DNA of 64,000 nt from Dendrolimus kikuchii (lineage: Eukaryota; Arthropoda; Insecta; Lepidoptera; Lasiocampidae). The notes under the pieces were generated by a model that worked only from the letters and a program-made list of their open reading frames with translations, made no database searches and was not told the origin of the DNA. The position numbers were made by a program, and so were the translations under genes. Location of the stretch: assembly GCA_019925095.2 (NCBI GenBank), contig CM034411.1, positions 13,640,001-13,704,000 of the forward strand. The letters are read 5' to 3'. Position 1 is the first letter of the stretch. Each line of letters opens with the position of its first letter. Of this stretch, positions 62,301 to 64,000 are shown one piece after another.

Positions 62301-64000
62301 TTTTTTCAGATATCGACGAATGTGTTGAAGGTACACACCTCTGTGATTTGTACCAACAATGTTTGAACACGAACGGAAGTTACGAATGTCACTGCAAATC
62401 TGGTTACGAACTTGATATCACTACAGGAGCTTGTGTTGGTAAGTTTTTTTTCCATATACCAGACGTCTTGTGTTATTGGTAACATATAAGTTTAATCCTG
62501 GGGACAGTTCCAGTAACTAACCGGAGCATAGAAAATCTGTTTTTGAAATTAACCATGACGATAATTAAAGTCGAGATCTATATGTTCTCATAACTAACGT
62601 GTGCGTATACCTTATACTATTGTAAAATATAGCTTTGCAAGATTTATCTAGCCCATGTTAAGCTTCTTTTACTTTTTTTGTTGCTGGAGAACAGCATACA
62701 GGCTGACGGCCCACCTGATATAAAGTAGTTACCGTTGCCTATATTGATATCTTATCTTCCAGTTTATCATCCATCTTGTCTTCTATTACATGCTTATAAC
62801 ACCTAAATTTTGATCACAACTATTTTTGGAATTATTTATGTTATATAAATTTCAGATATGAACGAATGCGCGACCGGTCAGCATGAATGCATCAGCGGCT
62901 CCCAACGCTGTGACAACACTGTTGGATCATACTTATGCATCAGGATCACTTCCTGTGGCACTGGGTACATCTTACACCATTCCACAGGAAAATGTGAAGG
63001 TTAGTCTATCTTGCTGTAATCTAATCACAATTTTTTTTAAATCTAAATATGCCATAAAATACAATTAACATGTCTGTGTGTGATTTTATAATAAATGCAA
63101 ACAATTTAGCGAATACTGAATGTTATTTATACGTTAACTATGAAGGAAATTCATTCAATAAATTTTTGTCTGTCAGATTACATCTCTAATAGATTCCGAA
63201 AAGGCTTAATGGTTTTCAGTGTAAGTTTTACTAATTGGATTTTTTGGTTTGTCAAATTCATTTAAGCCAAATCTAGTCTTATAGTTATTACTTAATTTGT
63301 TACAATTTTACTTAACCTTGGCTGAATTATAAGTTCTAAACTGAAGCCAAACAACAGTTTTTGTGACAGTTGGAAAAGTCACATTTTTCCAAACAGGTTT
63401 TACGCAAAATCACAACATTCTTGCTTGTTTAAAAACTTGGCACCTTACAACTATTCTTTATTTTTATTTTTGAAAATAGAATTTCACAGCAAAAAATCAC
63501 CGTTGAAGTTCCCGCCAAATGTTCTAGTTTCGAATTCAGTTCAGATTACTGTTTCCAGATGTTGATGAATGTGCAATTGGCACACACAACTGTGCACGCG
63601 CTGGTCCTGAATACCAGTGCATCAACATTCCTGGCTCCTTCAGATGCGTCAGAAGACGTGCTTCTTCCACCACTACGACGTCAACAACTCCCGAGCCGGA
63701 GTATGACTACGTTTATTATGATTCGGAGTAAGTTATCATATTACATACATATTAACAAGCCTGTTTTCAAATGAAATTTGTAGAGACTGGAACTCCACTT
63801 GCTACGATCTTGGCATTACTTCTCGTTTTATTAATTTCTTCATATAAACGTGGTTATTGAATAACCACGTTTATATGAAGTGCTTTTATCTGACCTATCT
63901 TCAAAATATCTGCGTTTTGATCATAGTTATTTCCTCACGGTCTTAGGATGAACTTTACTACCCACAATGTTTCCATACATAAGAAATATTATTTCAGACT
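33687..64000 (+). CDS. Fibulin-1-like extracellular matrix protein gene (15 exons seen, 3' incomplete)
   Basis: Split gene reconstructed from consistent splice phases. Exons: 33687-33735, 44618-44798, 51736-51814, 54524-54649, 56184-56262, 57057-57190, 57301-57424, 60622-60804, 61258-61407, 61508-61598, 61867-61913, 62310-62438, 62856-62999, 63559-63727, 63998 onward. The visible product is about 561 residues: signal peptide (1-17), two anaphylatoxin-like domains with paired CC motifs (about 28-145), a basic linker, two EGF modules (172-257), then six EGF modules opening with D-V/I/M-N/D-E-C. In known fibulins this order is followed by more cbEGF modules and a C-terminal fibulin module, which would lie beyond the window. 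Fibulins are secreted and bind matrix proteins and calcium. Introns 1 and 2 are long and full of transposons. The fibulin-1/-2 class is a confident call; orthology is not tested. Confidence 0.9.
33930..34140 (-). repeat. tRNA-derived SINE-like repeat, copy 1
   Basis: On the minus strand it contains CAATCCAGACGCTCTGGGTT then TCGATTCTTAGC, where GGGTTCGATTCTT resembles a polymerase III B box (GGTTCGANTCC). Relatives are at 36640-36860 (+), 39095-39250 (-), 43955-44060 and 60840-60960. The A box is poor. Confidence 0.45.
34380..34640 (-). pseudogene. LINE ORF2 C-terminal fragment
   Basis: The minus frame 34625-34380 reads [20 protein letters not shown] followed by [10 protein letters not shown]. 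This is like the conserved F-x-P-x-A-V-E-T-L-G-x-W-G-P-E motif found after the reverse transcriptase in some invertebrate LINEs. It is only a fragment. Confidence 0.45.
34650..34890 (+). pseudogene. RTE-like LINE ORF C-terminal fragment, old
   Basis: On the + strand decayed frames give [12 protein letters not shown] and, in another frame, [16 protein letters not shown] words, matching the G-R-P-x-x-R-W-x-D-D-I ... F-E-E-A-Y end of insect LINE ORFs. Stops and shifts are frequent. Confidence 0.5.
35250..36015 (+). pseudogene. RTE-like ORF C-terminus interrupted by an R1-clade tail
   Basis: The left part (35250-35470) decodes in pieces to [14 protein letters not shown] and an RDRR-type motif. 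The right part (35966-36015) decodes to [14 protein letters not shown]. These are the two sides of one C-terminus (GHI...[15 protein letters not shown]) separated by about 500 bp of inserted R1-type sequence. Confidence 0.65.
35471..35965 (-). mobile_element. R1-clade LINE tail nested in RTE-like fragment
   Basis: A T run at 35471-35479 is its poly(A) tail. At the other end the minus strand encodes [11 protein letters not shown] near 35880-35915, matching the extreme C-terminus of the R1-clade ORF2 (FCEHVMFAKEEA at 23.2 kb). It is 5'-truncated. A target duplication is unclear (perhaps ACAG). Confidence 0.65.
36016..36639. repeat. Two diverged direct repeats of about 150 bp
   Basis: AGGTTCGTACTCAGAGAGTT occurs at 36201 and 36348, each within a similar stretch that runs from GTCTGTCAGTCATA through ACGTTTAA to TTCGGAGGT. 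A third, weaker unit follows near 36465. Non-coding; origin unknown. Confidence 0.6.
36640..36860 (+). repeat. tRNA-derived SINE-like repeat, copy 2
   Basis: Contains TGGGCTAAGCCTTTGCGGGC and, 35 bp on, CCAAGTTCTATTCCTGG, placed like polymerase III boxes A and B. The tail includes GTGGTCCGTTGTATACCCAA, shared with 39.1 kb in reverse. Confidence 0.45.
37133..37378 (-). mobile_element. Helitron-like element H1 copy
   Basis: On the minus strand it runs from AATATATAAAGCTGAAGAGT to CGCGGGCAGAAGCTAG at 37133. About 246 bp and non-coding. Confidence 0.6.
37725..38575 (-). repeat. Two copies of repeat family C in tandem
   Basis: 37725-38225 matches 5845-6385 in reverse, and 38335-38575 is a second, shorter copy of its 3' part in the same orientation. 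Both begin with the ATACCACGGGCCATAAAA / AAGACCACGGGCCATGAAAA motif and share ATGGCCC and GACCGGCGATTATCCCTGTC-type words. Confidence 0.6.
38576..39094. other. AT-rich intron 1 sequence, nothing recognised
   Basis: A short segment (38690-38800) recurs weakly at 39300-39390 (TTTTGTCACAGTTGGATAAA versus TTTTGTCGTAATCAGATAAA), so an old repeat is likely. Confidence 0.4.
39095..39250 (-). repeat. tRNA-derived SINE-like repeat, copy 3
   Basis: Reverse copy with GGGTGTGCGATTCCTGG in the B-box position and ACAACGGATCACTCTGGGAC at the tail. Divergent from copy 1. Confidence 0.4.
39700..40015 (-). mobile_element. RTE-like LINE fragment (copy 4)
   Basis: The minus frame 40003-39803 keeps [14 protein letters not shown] and [13 protein letters not shown] deletion of about 30 bp removes residues after VERM, and the (CATA)n end is missing. 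It is otherwise very close to the other young copies. Confidence 0.75.
40107..40362. repeat. Partial family A (copy 7) joined to an RTE-like tail
   Basis: 40107-40190 is the 5' part of family A (GGAGAAAGAATACAATTTCC on). It then changes into reverse RTE-like C-terminal sequence, 40195-40350, recognisable by ACTACTAGACGTAGGCCT (the EAYVQQ end) and CCGATCTTGCACAGGCCGTC. The join suggests an insertion into family A followed by deletion. Confidence 0.55.
40363..40640 (-). repeat. SINE-like family A copy 8, with internal deletion
   Basis: A reverse copy following the RTE-like fragment. It lacks about 30 bp (the GGGAGACTGGAACCTGGTCA region) and is more diverged than the others, with decay at its 5' end. 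Confidence 0.75.
40905..41065 (-). repeat. Penelope-like 3' UTR fragment
   Basis: On the minus strand it contains CCATAGAGTAAATAATAACC and the GGTAGGCTAAATAA words that lie in the 3' UTRs of the Penelope-like copies at 9.0 and 12.5 kb. A diverged remnant. Confidence 0.5.
41289..41357. repeat. (TA)n microsatellite
   Basis: About 34 TA units, the longest simple repeat in the window. It should be highly polymorphic in length. Confidence 0.95.
41640..41947 (+). repeat. SINE-like family A copy 9
   Basis: A full-length forward copy, ATCCGTGCAGGAACGGAG to CTGCAATAAAAAAAAAA, with a 6-base deletion near 41753. It lies in intron 1 of the fibulin-like gene. Confidence 0.87.
41968..42400 (-). repeat. 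LINE-type 3' tail pieces (GGCGGTCTTATCGCT motif) and GATA run
   Basis: Two partial copies of a tail, 41968-42020 and 42355-42400, both with ACAAAGGGCGGTCTTAT; a related copy is at 50380-50430 and a forward one at 55905-56027. A short GATA run lies at about 42273-42290. Confidence 0.5.
42401..42846. repeat. Repeat shared with 44080-44400
   Basis: AAATTTTGAAGAAATTGTAA and the following words through GCCTGCACTACACTCGCATA recur at 44088-44290, about 85% alike by eye. Both copies lie in intron 1. No coding potential was recognised. Confidence 0.6.
42847..43199 (+). mobile_element. RTE-like LINE, 5'-truncated, 13-bp target duplication (copy 5)
   Basis: ATTATTAATTTTA flanks both sides (42847-42859 and 43187-43199). 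The frame 42871-43167 encodes the last 99 residues of the ORF ([31 protein letters not shown], ending ARELA) without a stop, then (TATG)n. A recent insertion in fibulin intron 1. Confidence 0.9.
43247..43700 (-). pseudogene. CR1/L2-like LINE ORF2 C-terminal remnant
   Basis: The minus frame 43702-43247 holds [20 protein letters not shown] and [20 protein letters not shown], the F-x-x-x-A-x-x-x-W/F-N-x-L-P ... F-K motif that ends the ORF2 of CR1/L2/Jockey-type LINEs. The upstream part of the frame is not conserved. Confidence 0.55.
43701..44617. repeat. Intron 1 segment with second copy of the 42.5-kb repeat
   Basis: 44088-44300 matches 42537-42745. ATATCGAATCCGATATAGCA near 43735 is a short palindrome. 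A SINE-like fragment lies at 43955-44060. The last 200 bp before exon 2 are plain intron. Confidence 0.5.
44618..44798 (+). CDS. Fibulin-like exon 2: first anaphylatoxin-like domain
   Basis: Acceptor TTTTCAG at 44611-44617 and donor GTAAGT at 44799. The exon encodes residues 17-77 in part. Cysteines appear as CC, then single C (QEC), single C (SLC) and a second CC (AQCC), the spacing seen in the anaphylatoxin-like modules at the N-terminus of fibulin-1 and -2. There is an N-N-T glycosylation sequon. It starts in phase 1 and ends with two bases that exon 3 completes to glutamine. It lies after a 10.9-kb intron. Confidence 0.9.
45440..45897 (+). mobile_element. LTR-like sequence with TATA box and polyadenylation signal
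   Basis: GGGTATATAAGCAGCG (about 45476) looks like a promoter, followed by AGTTCAGTTCAGTTCGAGAC in an initiator position. AATAAAAGCG near 45827 is a polyadenylation signal and the end CGTAACA at 45891-45897 is the same as in the two solo LTRs. The left boundary is not resolved, so the start given is approximate. Confidence 0.5.
45905..46330 (-). pseudogene. Ty1/copia-type RNase H remnant
   Basis: On the minus strand, frames across 46330-45972 read [17 protein letters not shown], a short frame change, then [19 protein letters not shown] and [15 protein letters not shown]. This is the hallmark C-terminus of copia polyproteins (H-x-R-T-K-H-I-D...ADI-x-T-K). One frameshift separates the two parts. 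The LTR-like sequence beside it is oriented the other way. Confidence 0.75.
46346..46767 (+). mobile_element. Solo LTR (second copy)
   Basis: 422 bp from TGTTACGACC to CTCGTAACA, matching 20779-21249 in opposite orientation. The flanks ATAT and ATTT differ by one base, so a 4-bp target duplication is only probable. It abuts the copia remnant. Confidence 0.7.
46780..47060 (-). pseudogene. RTE-like ORF C-terminus, divergent subfamily (copy 6)
   Basis: The minus frame 47034-46843 encodes [15 protein letters not shown] and [15 protein letters not shown], the end of an RTE-like ORF of the same divergent subfamily as 13.2-13.6 kb. Confidence 0.65.
47365..47668 (-). mobile_element. RTE-like LINE, 5'-truncated (copy 7)
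   Basis: (CATA)n at 47369-47385, then the common 3' end and ORF tail on the minus strand. Flanking ATTATCATACT and ATTATCACACT suggest an 11-bp target duplication with one mismatch. A small deletion near 47520 shifts the frame. Confidence 0.8.
47850..48130. repeat. Dispersed repeat family F
   Basis: It shares ACTTATACTAATGTAGAGTG and TCTGTTACATGCTG words with 51140-51230 in reverse. Possibly an untranslated LINE region; no protein was seen. Confidence 0.4.
48446..48775 (-). repeat. SINE-like family A copy 10
   Basis: A reverse copy from the TTTTTATTGCAGG tail to the 5' end CCTGCACGGAT. AGATCT occurs on both sides (48446-48451 and about 48770-48775), a possible short target duplication. It lies in fibulin intron 2. 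Confidence 0.82.
49065..49160. repeat. Terminal fragment related to the PIF/Harbinger MITE
   Basis: GCAGAGTTGAAGCGCATCGA and the following bases resemble the left end of the element at 55388-55871. Only one end is present. Confidence 0.45.
49824..50336 (+). mobile_element. RTE-like LINE, 5'-truncated, 12-bp target duplication (copy 8)
   Basis: ATAATCTTAAAT flanks both ends (49824-49835 and 50325-50336). It encodes [16 protein letters not shown] through to the ORF end, with a premature stop at about 50190 (AGATGA where other copies read arginine). It sits inside an older LINE tail that continues at 50337. Its 5' junction carries a short inverted duplication of the host flank. Confidence 0.87.
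50640..50990 (-). pseudogene. CR1/Jockey-like LINE ORF2 C-terminal remnant
   Basis: The minus frame 50959-50660 reads [20 protein letters not shown] and [20 protein letters not shown], the A-x-N-x-C-x-R-F-I...L-x-W-L-P-I-x-x-R motif after the reverse transcriptase in CR1-type elements. The protein end is degraded. Confidence 0.65.
51240..51735. other. Plain intron 2 sequence
   Basis: Nothing recognised apart from ordinary AT-rich intron and the polypyrimidine tract before exon 3. Confidence 0.5.
51736..51814 (+). CDS. Fibulin-like exon 3: end of first anaphylatoxin-like domain
   Basis: Acceptor TTTTCAG before 51736 and donor GTATGT at 51815. It encodes [19 protein letters not shown] sequence with two cysteines that complete the first anaphylatoxin domain started in exon 2. 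It enters in phase 2 and leaves in phase 0. The preceding intron is about 6.9 kb. Confidence 0.85.
52285..52760 (+). pseudogene. Jockey-like LINE ORF2 C-terminus and 3' tail
   Basis: The + frame 52317-52628 encodes [20 protein letters not shown] and [13 protein letters not shown], then a basic end, typical of Jockey-clade ORF2 C-termini. A 3' UTR follows with the GTGTTGCTGGAGAGTTTC and TGTTGCGAAGCGG module. Confidence 0.65.
52761..53160. repeat. GC-rich segment of unknown origin, probably LINE-derived
   Basis: It begins CTAGGATCCGCTTCGCAGG and contains CCTCCTCGAGCGCGCTGC. The composition is unlike the flanking intron. An open frame of 93 codons (52736-53014) shows no recognised motif. No matching copy exists in this window. 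Confidence 0.35.
53584..53888 (-). mobile_element. RTE-like LINE, 5'-truncated, 13-bp target duplication (copy 9)
   Basis: AATAACTTCATTA flanks both ends (53584-53596 and 53876-53888). The insert, 53597-53875, starts with (CATA)n and encodes the last 83 residues of the ORF on the minus strand without a stop ([16 protein letters not shown] on). A recent insertion in fibulin intron 3. Confidence 0.9.
53925..54242 (+). mobile_element. Helitron-like family G copy
   Basis: It contains two diverged units with CCCGCGGGAGTTTTCCCGGG and CCCGGGAGTCCTTCGGG words and ends GTCGCGGGAATATTCTAG. Related to 15.2-15.7 kb and to intron 7. Confidence 0.5.
54524..54649 (+). CDS. Fibulin-like exon 4: second anaphylatoxin-like domain
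   Basis: It encodes a module opening VCCDQC and closing VQCCK, again the CC...C...CC arrangement of an anaphylatoxin domain (residues about 104-145). The donor GTAAAG begins at 54650. The acceptor is ambiguous. TTTCAAAG at 54516-54523 gives the listed start, and an upstream in-frame AG (after TTCAAGAG near 54490) would add about 11 residues. Both keep phase 0. Confidence 0.85.
55385..55874. mobile_element. PIF/Harbinger-type MITE with 43-44 bp TIRs and TAA target duplication
   Basis: The inverted ends, 55388-55431 and 55829-55871, begin GGGTCAATTTATACT and GGGCAATTTATACTGG and match at about 40 of 44 positions. TAA flanks both sides (55385-55387 and 55872-55874), the 3-bp TWA duplication of PIF/Harbinger elements. 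A short minus frame (55711-55487) has [13 protein letters not shown], like the start of Harbinger-encoded proteins, but there is no transposase. It lies in fibulin intron 4. Confidence 0.75.
55905..56027 (+). repeat. LINE-type 3' tail ending in (TC)n
   Basis: GAAGAGATCGCTTTGAGCGA (a hairpin) followed by TAAGGCCGCCTATTGTA and ending ACAATAAAGTGTTATC plus (TC)n. Reverse relatives are at 9.97-10.04, 41.97-42.4 and 50.38-50.43 kb. The AATAAA near the end may act as a polyadenylation signal. Confidence 0.6.
56184..56262 (+). CDS. Fibulin-like exon 5: basic linker
   Basis: Acceptor GGTTTCAG ends at 56183 and donor GTAAGT starts at 56263. The exon encodes a lysine/arginine-rich, cysteine-free linker ([16 protein letters not shown] and on) with an NSS sequon, joining the anaphylatoxin block to the first EGF module. 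It enters in phase 0 and leaves in phase 1. The low-complexity content makes this exon less certain on its own, but phase and splice sites fit both neighbours. Confidence 0.75.
56635..56710 (+). repeat. Degenerate family A-type tail
   Basis: GGTGACGGTAACCACTTTGC then GCCTGTTTGCCGGCTTCGCA and AATAAAAAAA, a decayed version of the family A 3' end. Relatives at 57577-57650 and 62676-62745 are in reverse orientation. Confidence 0.5.
57057..57190 (+). CDS. Fibulin-like exon 6: first EGF module
   Basis: Acceptor TTTTTTTTTCAG before 57057 and donor GTGAGT at 57191. It encodes a six-cysteine EGF module: VCEDY..ELC..HHC, then CECNPGF and a final NC. There is no D-x-D/N-E start, so calcium binding through the classic site is not expected. 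It enters in phase 1 and leaves in phase 0. The following intron is only 110 bp. Confidence 0.9.
57301..57424 (+). CDS. Fibulin-like exon 7: second EGF module
   Basis: Acceptor GTTTCAG ends at 57300 and donor GTAAGA starts at 57425. It encodes an EGF module with cysteines in RC, PC, KC, MCSC and the final SC, plus the GYELMPDG turn typical of fibulin EGF repeats. The calcium-site consensus is absent. It ends in phase 1, the phase shared by all following cbEGF exons. Confidence 0.9.
57960..59620 (-). repeat. Array of diverged ~130-bp units (Helitron-like family G) in intron 7
   Basis: At least five units can be picked out by a shared phrase of the type (A)CTCC(G)GGAAAATT(C)CCG(C)GG(G)ATTCCC, near 58085, 58820, 59040, 59165 and 59295, each followed by a TATAAAAAGTA(T/G)CGCAGA-like word. 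The block ends near 59580 with CGTCTGCCCGCGAAACTT, resembling the CTAG-type GC-rich end. Non-coding. Confidence 0.5.
60029..60126. repeat. Paired palindromes
   Basis: CGATAGATTATAATCTATCG at 60107-60126 is a perfect 20-nt palindrome. The same core, TAGATTATAATCTA, occurs at 60029-60042, about 78 bp upstream. Confidence 0.9.
60622..60804 (+). CDS. Fibulin-like exon 8: calcium-binding-type EGF module with long loop
   Basis: The acceptor CTGTATTCAG ends at 60621 and the donor is GTATAG at 60805. It opens DVNEC, the calcium-site consensus, and carries the [10 protein letters not shown] core. A longer than usual loop (about 25 residues rich in D, P and G) precedes CPPGF and the last cysteine. Phase 1 to phase 1. 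One arm of a 122-bp inverted repeat ends just 19 nt upstream of this exon. Confidence 0.88.
60840..60965 (+). repeat. tRNA-derived SINE-like fragment, copy 5
   Basis: GGTTACAGTAGTCGCCTTAG followed by GTCTGGTTCCGATTCCCTC, where GGTTCCGATTCCC resembles a B box. In fibulin intron 8. Confidence 0.35.
61258..61407 (+). CDS. Fibulin-like exon 9: cbEGF module
   Basis: Acceptor ATTTCCAG before 61258 and donor GTGAGA at 61408. It opens DVDEC and has [10 protein letters not shown] followed by CPPGFKI and a terminal KC. This six-cysteine layout is the cbEGF form used in the fibulin rod. It is a symmetrical phase 1-1 exon, so it could be skipped without a frameshift. Confidence 0.9.
61508..61598 (+). 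CDS. Fibulin-like exon 10: first part of a cbEGF module
   Basis: Acceptor TTCTTTAG before 61508 and donor GTACGT at 61599. It encodes DIDEC followed by four more cysteines up to YDC, so the module is split by an intron. Its last two bases are completed by exon 11. A split cbEGF module is unusual among the otherwise one-exon-per-module layout here. Confidence 0.88.
61867..61913 (+). CDS. Fibulin-like exon 11: end of the split cbEGF module
   Basis: A 47-base micro-exon with acceptor TTTACAG and donor GTAATA at 61914. It encodes [15 protein letters not shown] plus one more residue, supplying the last cysteines of the module begun in exon 10. It enters in phase 2 and leaves in phase 1, which restores the phase of the remaining cbEGF exons. 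Confidence 0.85.
62310..62438 (+). CDS. Fibulin-like exon 12: cbEGF module
   Basis: Acceptor TTTTTTCAG before 62310 and donor GTAAGT at 62439. It opens DIDEC, continues [11 protein letters not shown] and ends ACV, a textbook cbEGF with the Asn/aromatic positions used for calcium binding and domain packing. Symmetrical phase 1-1. Confidence 0.92.
62676..62745 (-). repeat. Degenerate family A fragment
   Basis: GCTGGAGAACAGCATACAGG and CTGACGGCCCACCTGATATA match the family A tail region in reverse orientation, with many changes. Confidence 0.5.
62856..62999 (+). CDS. Fibulin-like exon 13: cbEGF module
   Basis: Acceptor AAATTTCAG before 62856 and donor GTTAGT at 63000. It opens DMNEC, with [10 protein letters not shown] in the middle and a final KCE. 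Six cysteines are present and the third disulphide loop is slightly extended. Symmetrical phase 1-1. Confidence 0.92.
63559..63727 (+). CDS. Fibulin-like exon 14: cbEGF start followed by Thr-rich, Tyr/acidic tail
   Basis: Acceptor GTTTCCAG before 63559 and donor GTAAGT at 63728. It opens DVDEC and includes [10 protein letters not shown], but then, instead of the last two cysteines, it runs into a serine/threonine string and an acidic, tyrosine-rich stretch ([13 protein letters not shown]). The module must be completed by the next exon or is interrupted by this linker. Thr-rich segments of this kind are usual sites of O-glycosylation (inference). Confidence 0.88.
63778..63965 (-). pseudogene. 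RTE-like ORF C-terminus, divergent subfamily, with palindromic insertion (copy 10)
   Basis: On both sides of a perfect palindrome the sequence parallels the divergent RTE-like copies at 13.2 and 46.8 kb: CTTGCTACGATCTTGGCATT, then TGCTTTTATCTGACC and CTCACGGTCTTAGGATG. It lies in fibulin intron 14. Confidence 0.55.
63838..63880. repeat. Perfect 43-nt palindrome (21-bp arms, 1-nt centre)
   Basis: 63838-63858 is the exact reverse complement of 63860-63880, with G at 63859 in the centre. The right arm interrupts the RTE-like sequence. Confidence 0.95.
63998..64000 (+). CDS. Fibulin-like exon 15: first bases only, cut by window edge
   Basis: TTTCAG at 63992-63997 is a good acceptor and exon 14 leaves in phase 2, so the first base here would complete a glutamate codon. 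Only three bases are visible, so this is a prediction from the splice signal and phase. Confidence 0.45.

Noticed and set aside
1..64000. CRISPR arrays, operons, rRNA or intact tRNA genes
   Set aside because: No regularly spaced repeats with unique spacers and no complete cloverleaf were found. The genome is eukaryotic with split genes, so bacterial features were not expected.

Overview
The window looks like nuclear DNA of a moth or butterfly. It is AT-rich, split-gene DNA crowded with lepidopteran-type transposable elements: R1-clade, RTE-like, Jockey-like and CR1-like LINEs, a Penelope-like element, CTAG-ending Helitron-like elements, hAT and PIF/Harbinger MITEs, and copia and solo-LTR remnants. 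No bacterial features, CRISPR array, rRNA or intact tRNA gene was found. The species cannot be named from the sequence alone.

The only clear host gene is a fibulin-1-like extracellular-matrix gene on the + strand. It starts at about 33,687 and runs off the right edge. Fourteen exons were located, and the acceptor of a fifteenth sits in the last bases. In order they encode a signal peptide, two anaphylatoxin-like cysteine domains, a short basic linker, two EGF modules and six calcium-binding-type EGF modules. All splice phases are mutually consistent. Intron 1 is about 10.9 kb and intron 2 about 6.9 kb, both packed with repeats. A second signal-peptide-like exon at 19,905-20,010 ends in the same phase and could be an alternative first exon.

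Layout. 1-22 kb: no host exon except that candidate. It holds an hAT MITE with a nested SINE-like copy (1.6-2.2 kb), a Helitron-like element split by two R1-type tails (2.8-4.6 kb), two Penelope-like copies (8.5-9.2 and 12.2-12.7 kb), several Helitron-like elements (two head to tail at 13.7-14.4 kb) and a solo LTR (20.8-21.2 kb). 22.4-30.1 kb: a three-level nest, in which a full-length R1-clade LINE sits in a smaller poly(A) element that itself sits in a SINE-like repeat. 30.4-33.3 kb: a composite Helitron-like element and LINE remnants. 33.7-64 kb: the fibulin gene, with many 5'-truncated RTE-like copies, LTR debris, a PIF/Harbinger MITE and an unusual 122-bp inverted repeat in intron 7.

No new multi-gene system is evident. 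The most interesting points are the nested insertions with readable target-site duplications, the intron-7 inverted repeat ending 19 nt from an exon, the candidate alternative first exon, a double-headed composite Helitron-like element, and an uncharacterised SINE-like family with about a dozen full or partial copies. Family names rest on motif recognition and end structure, not on a database search.
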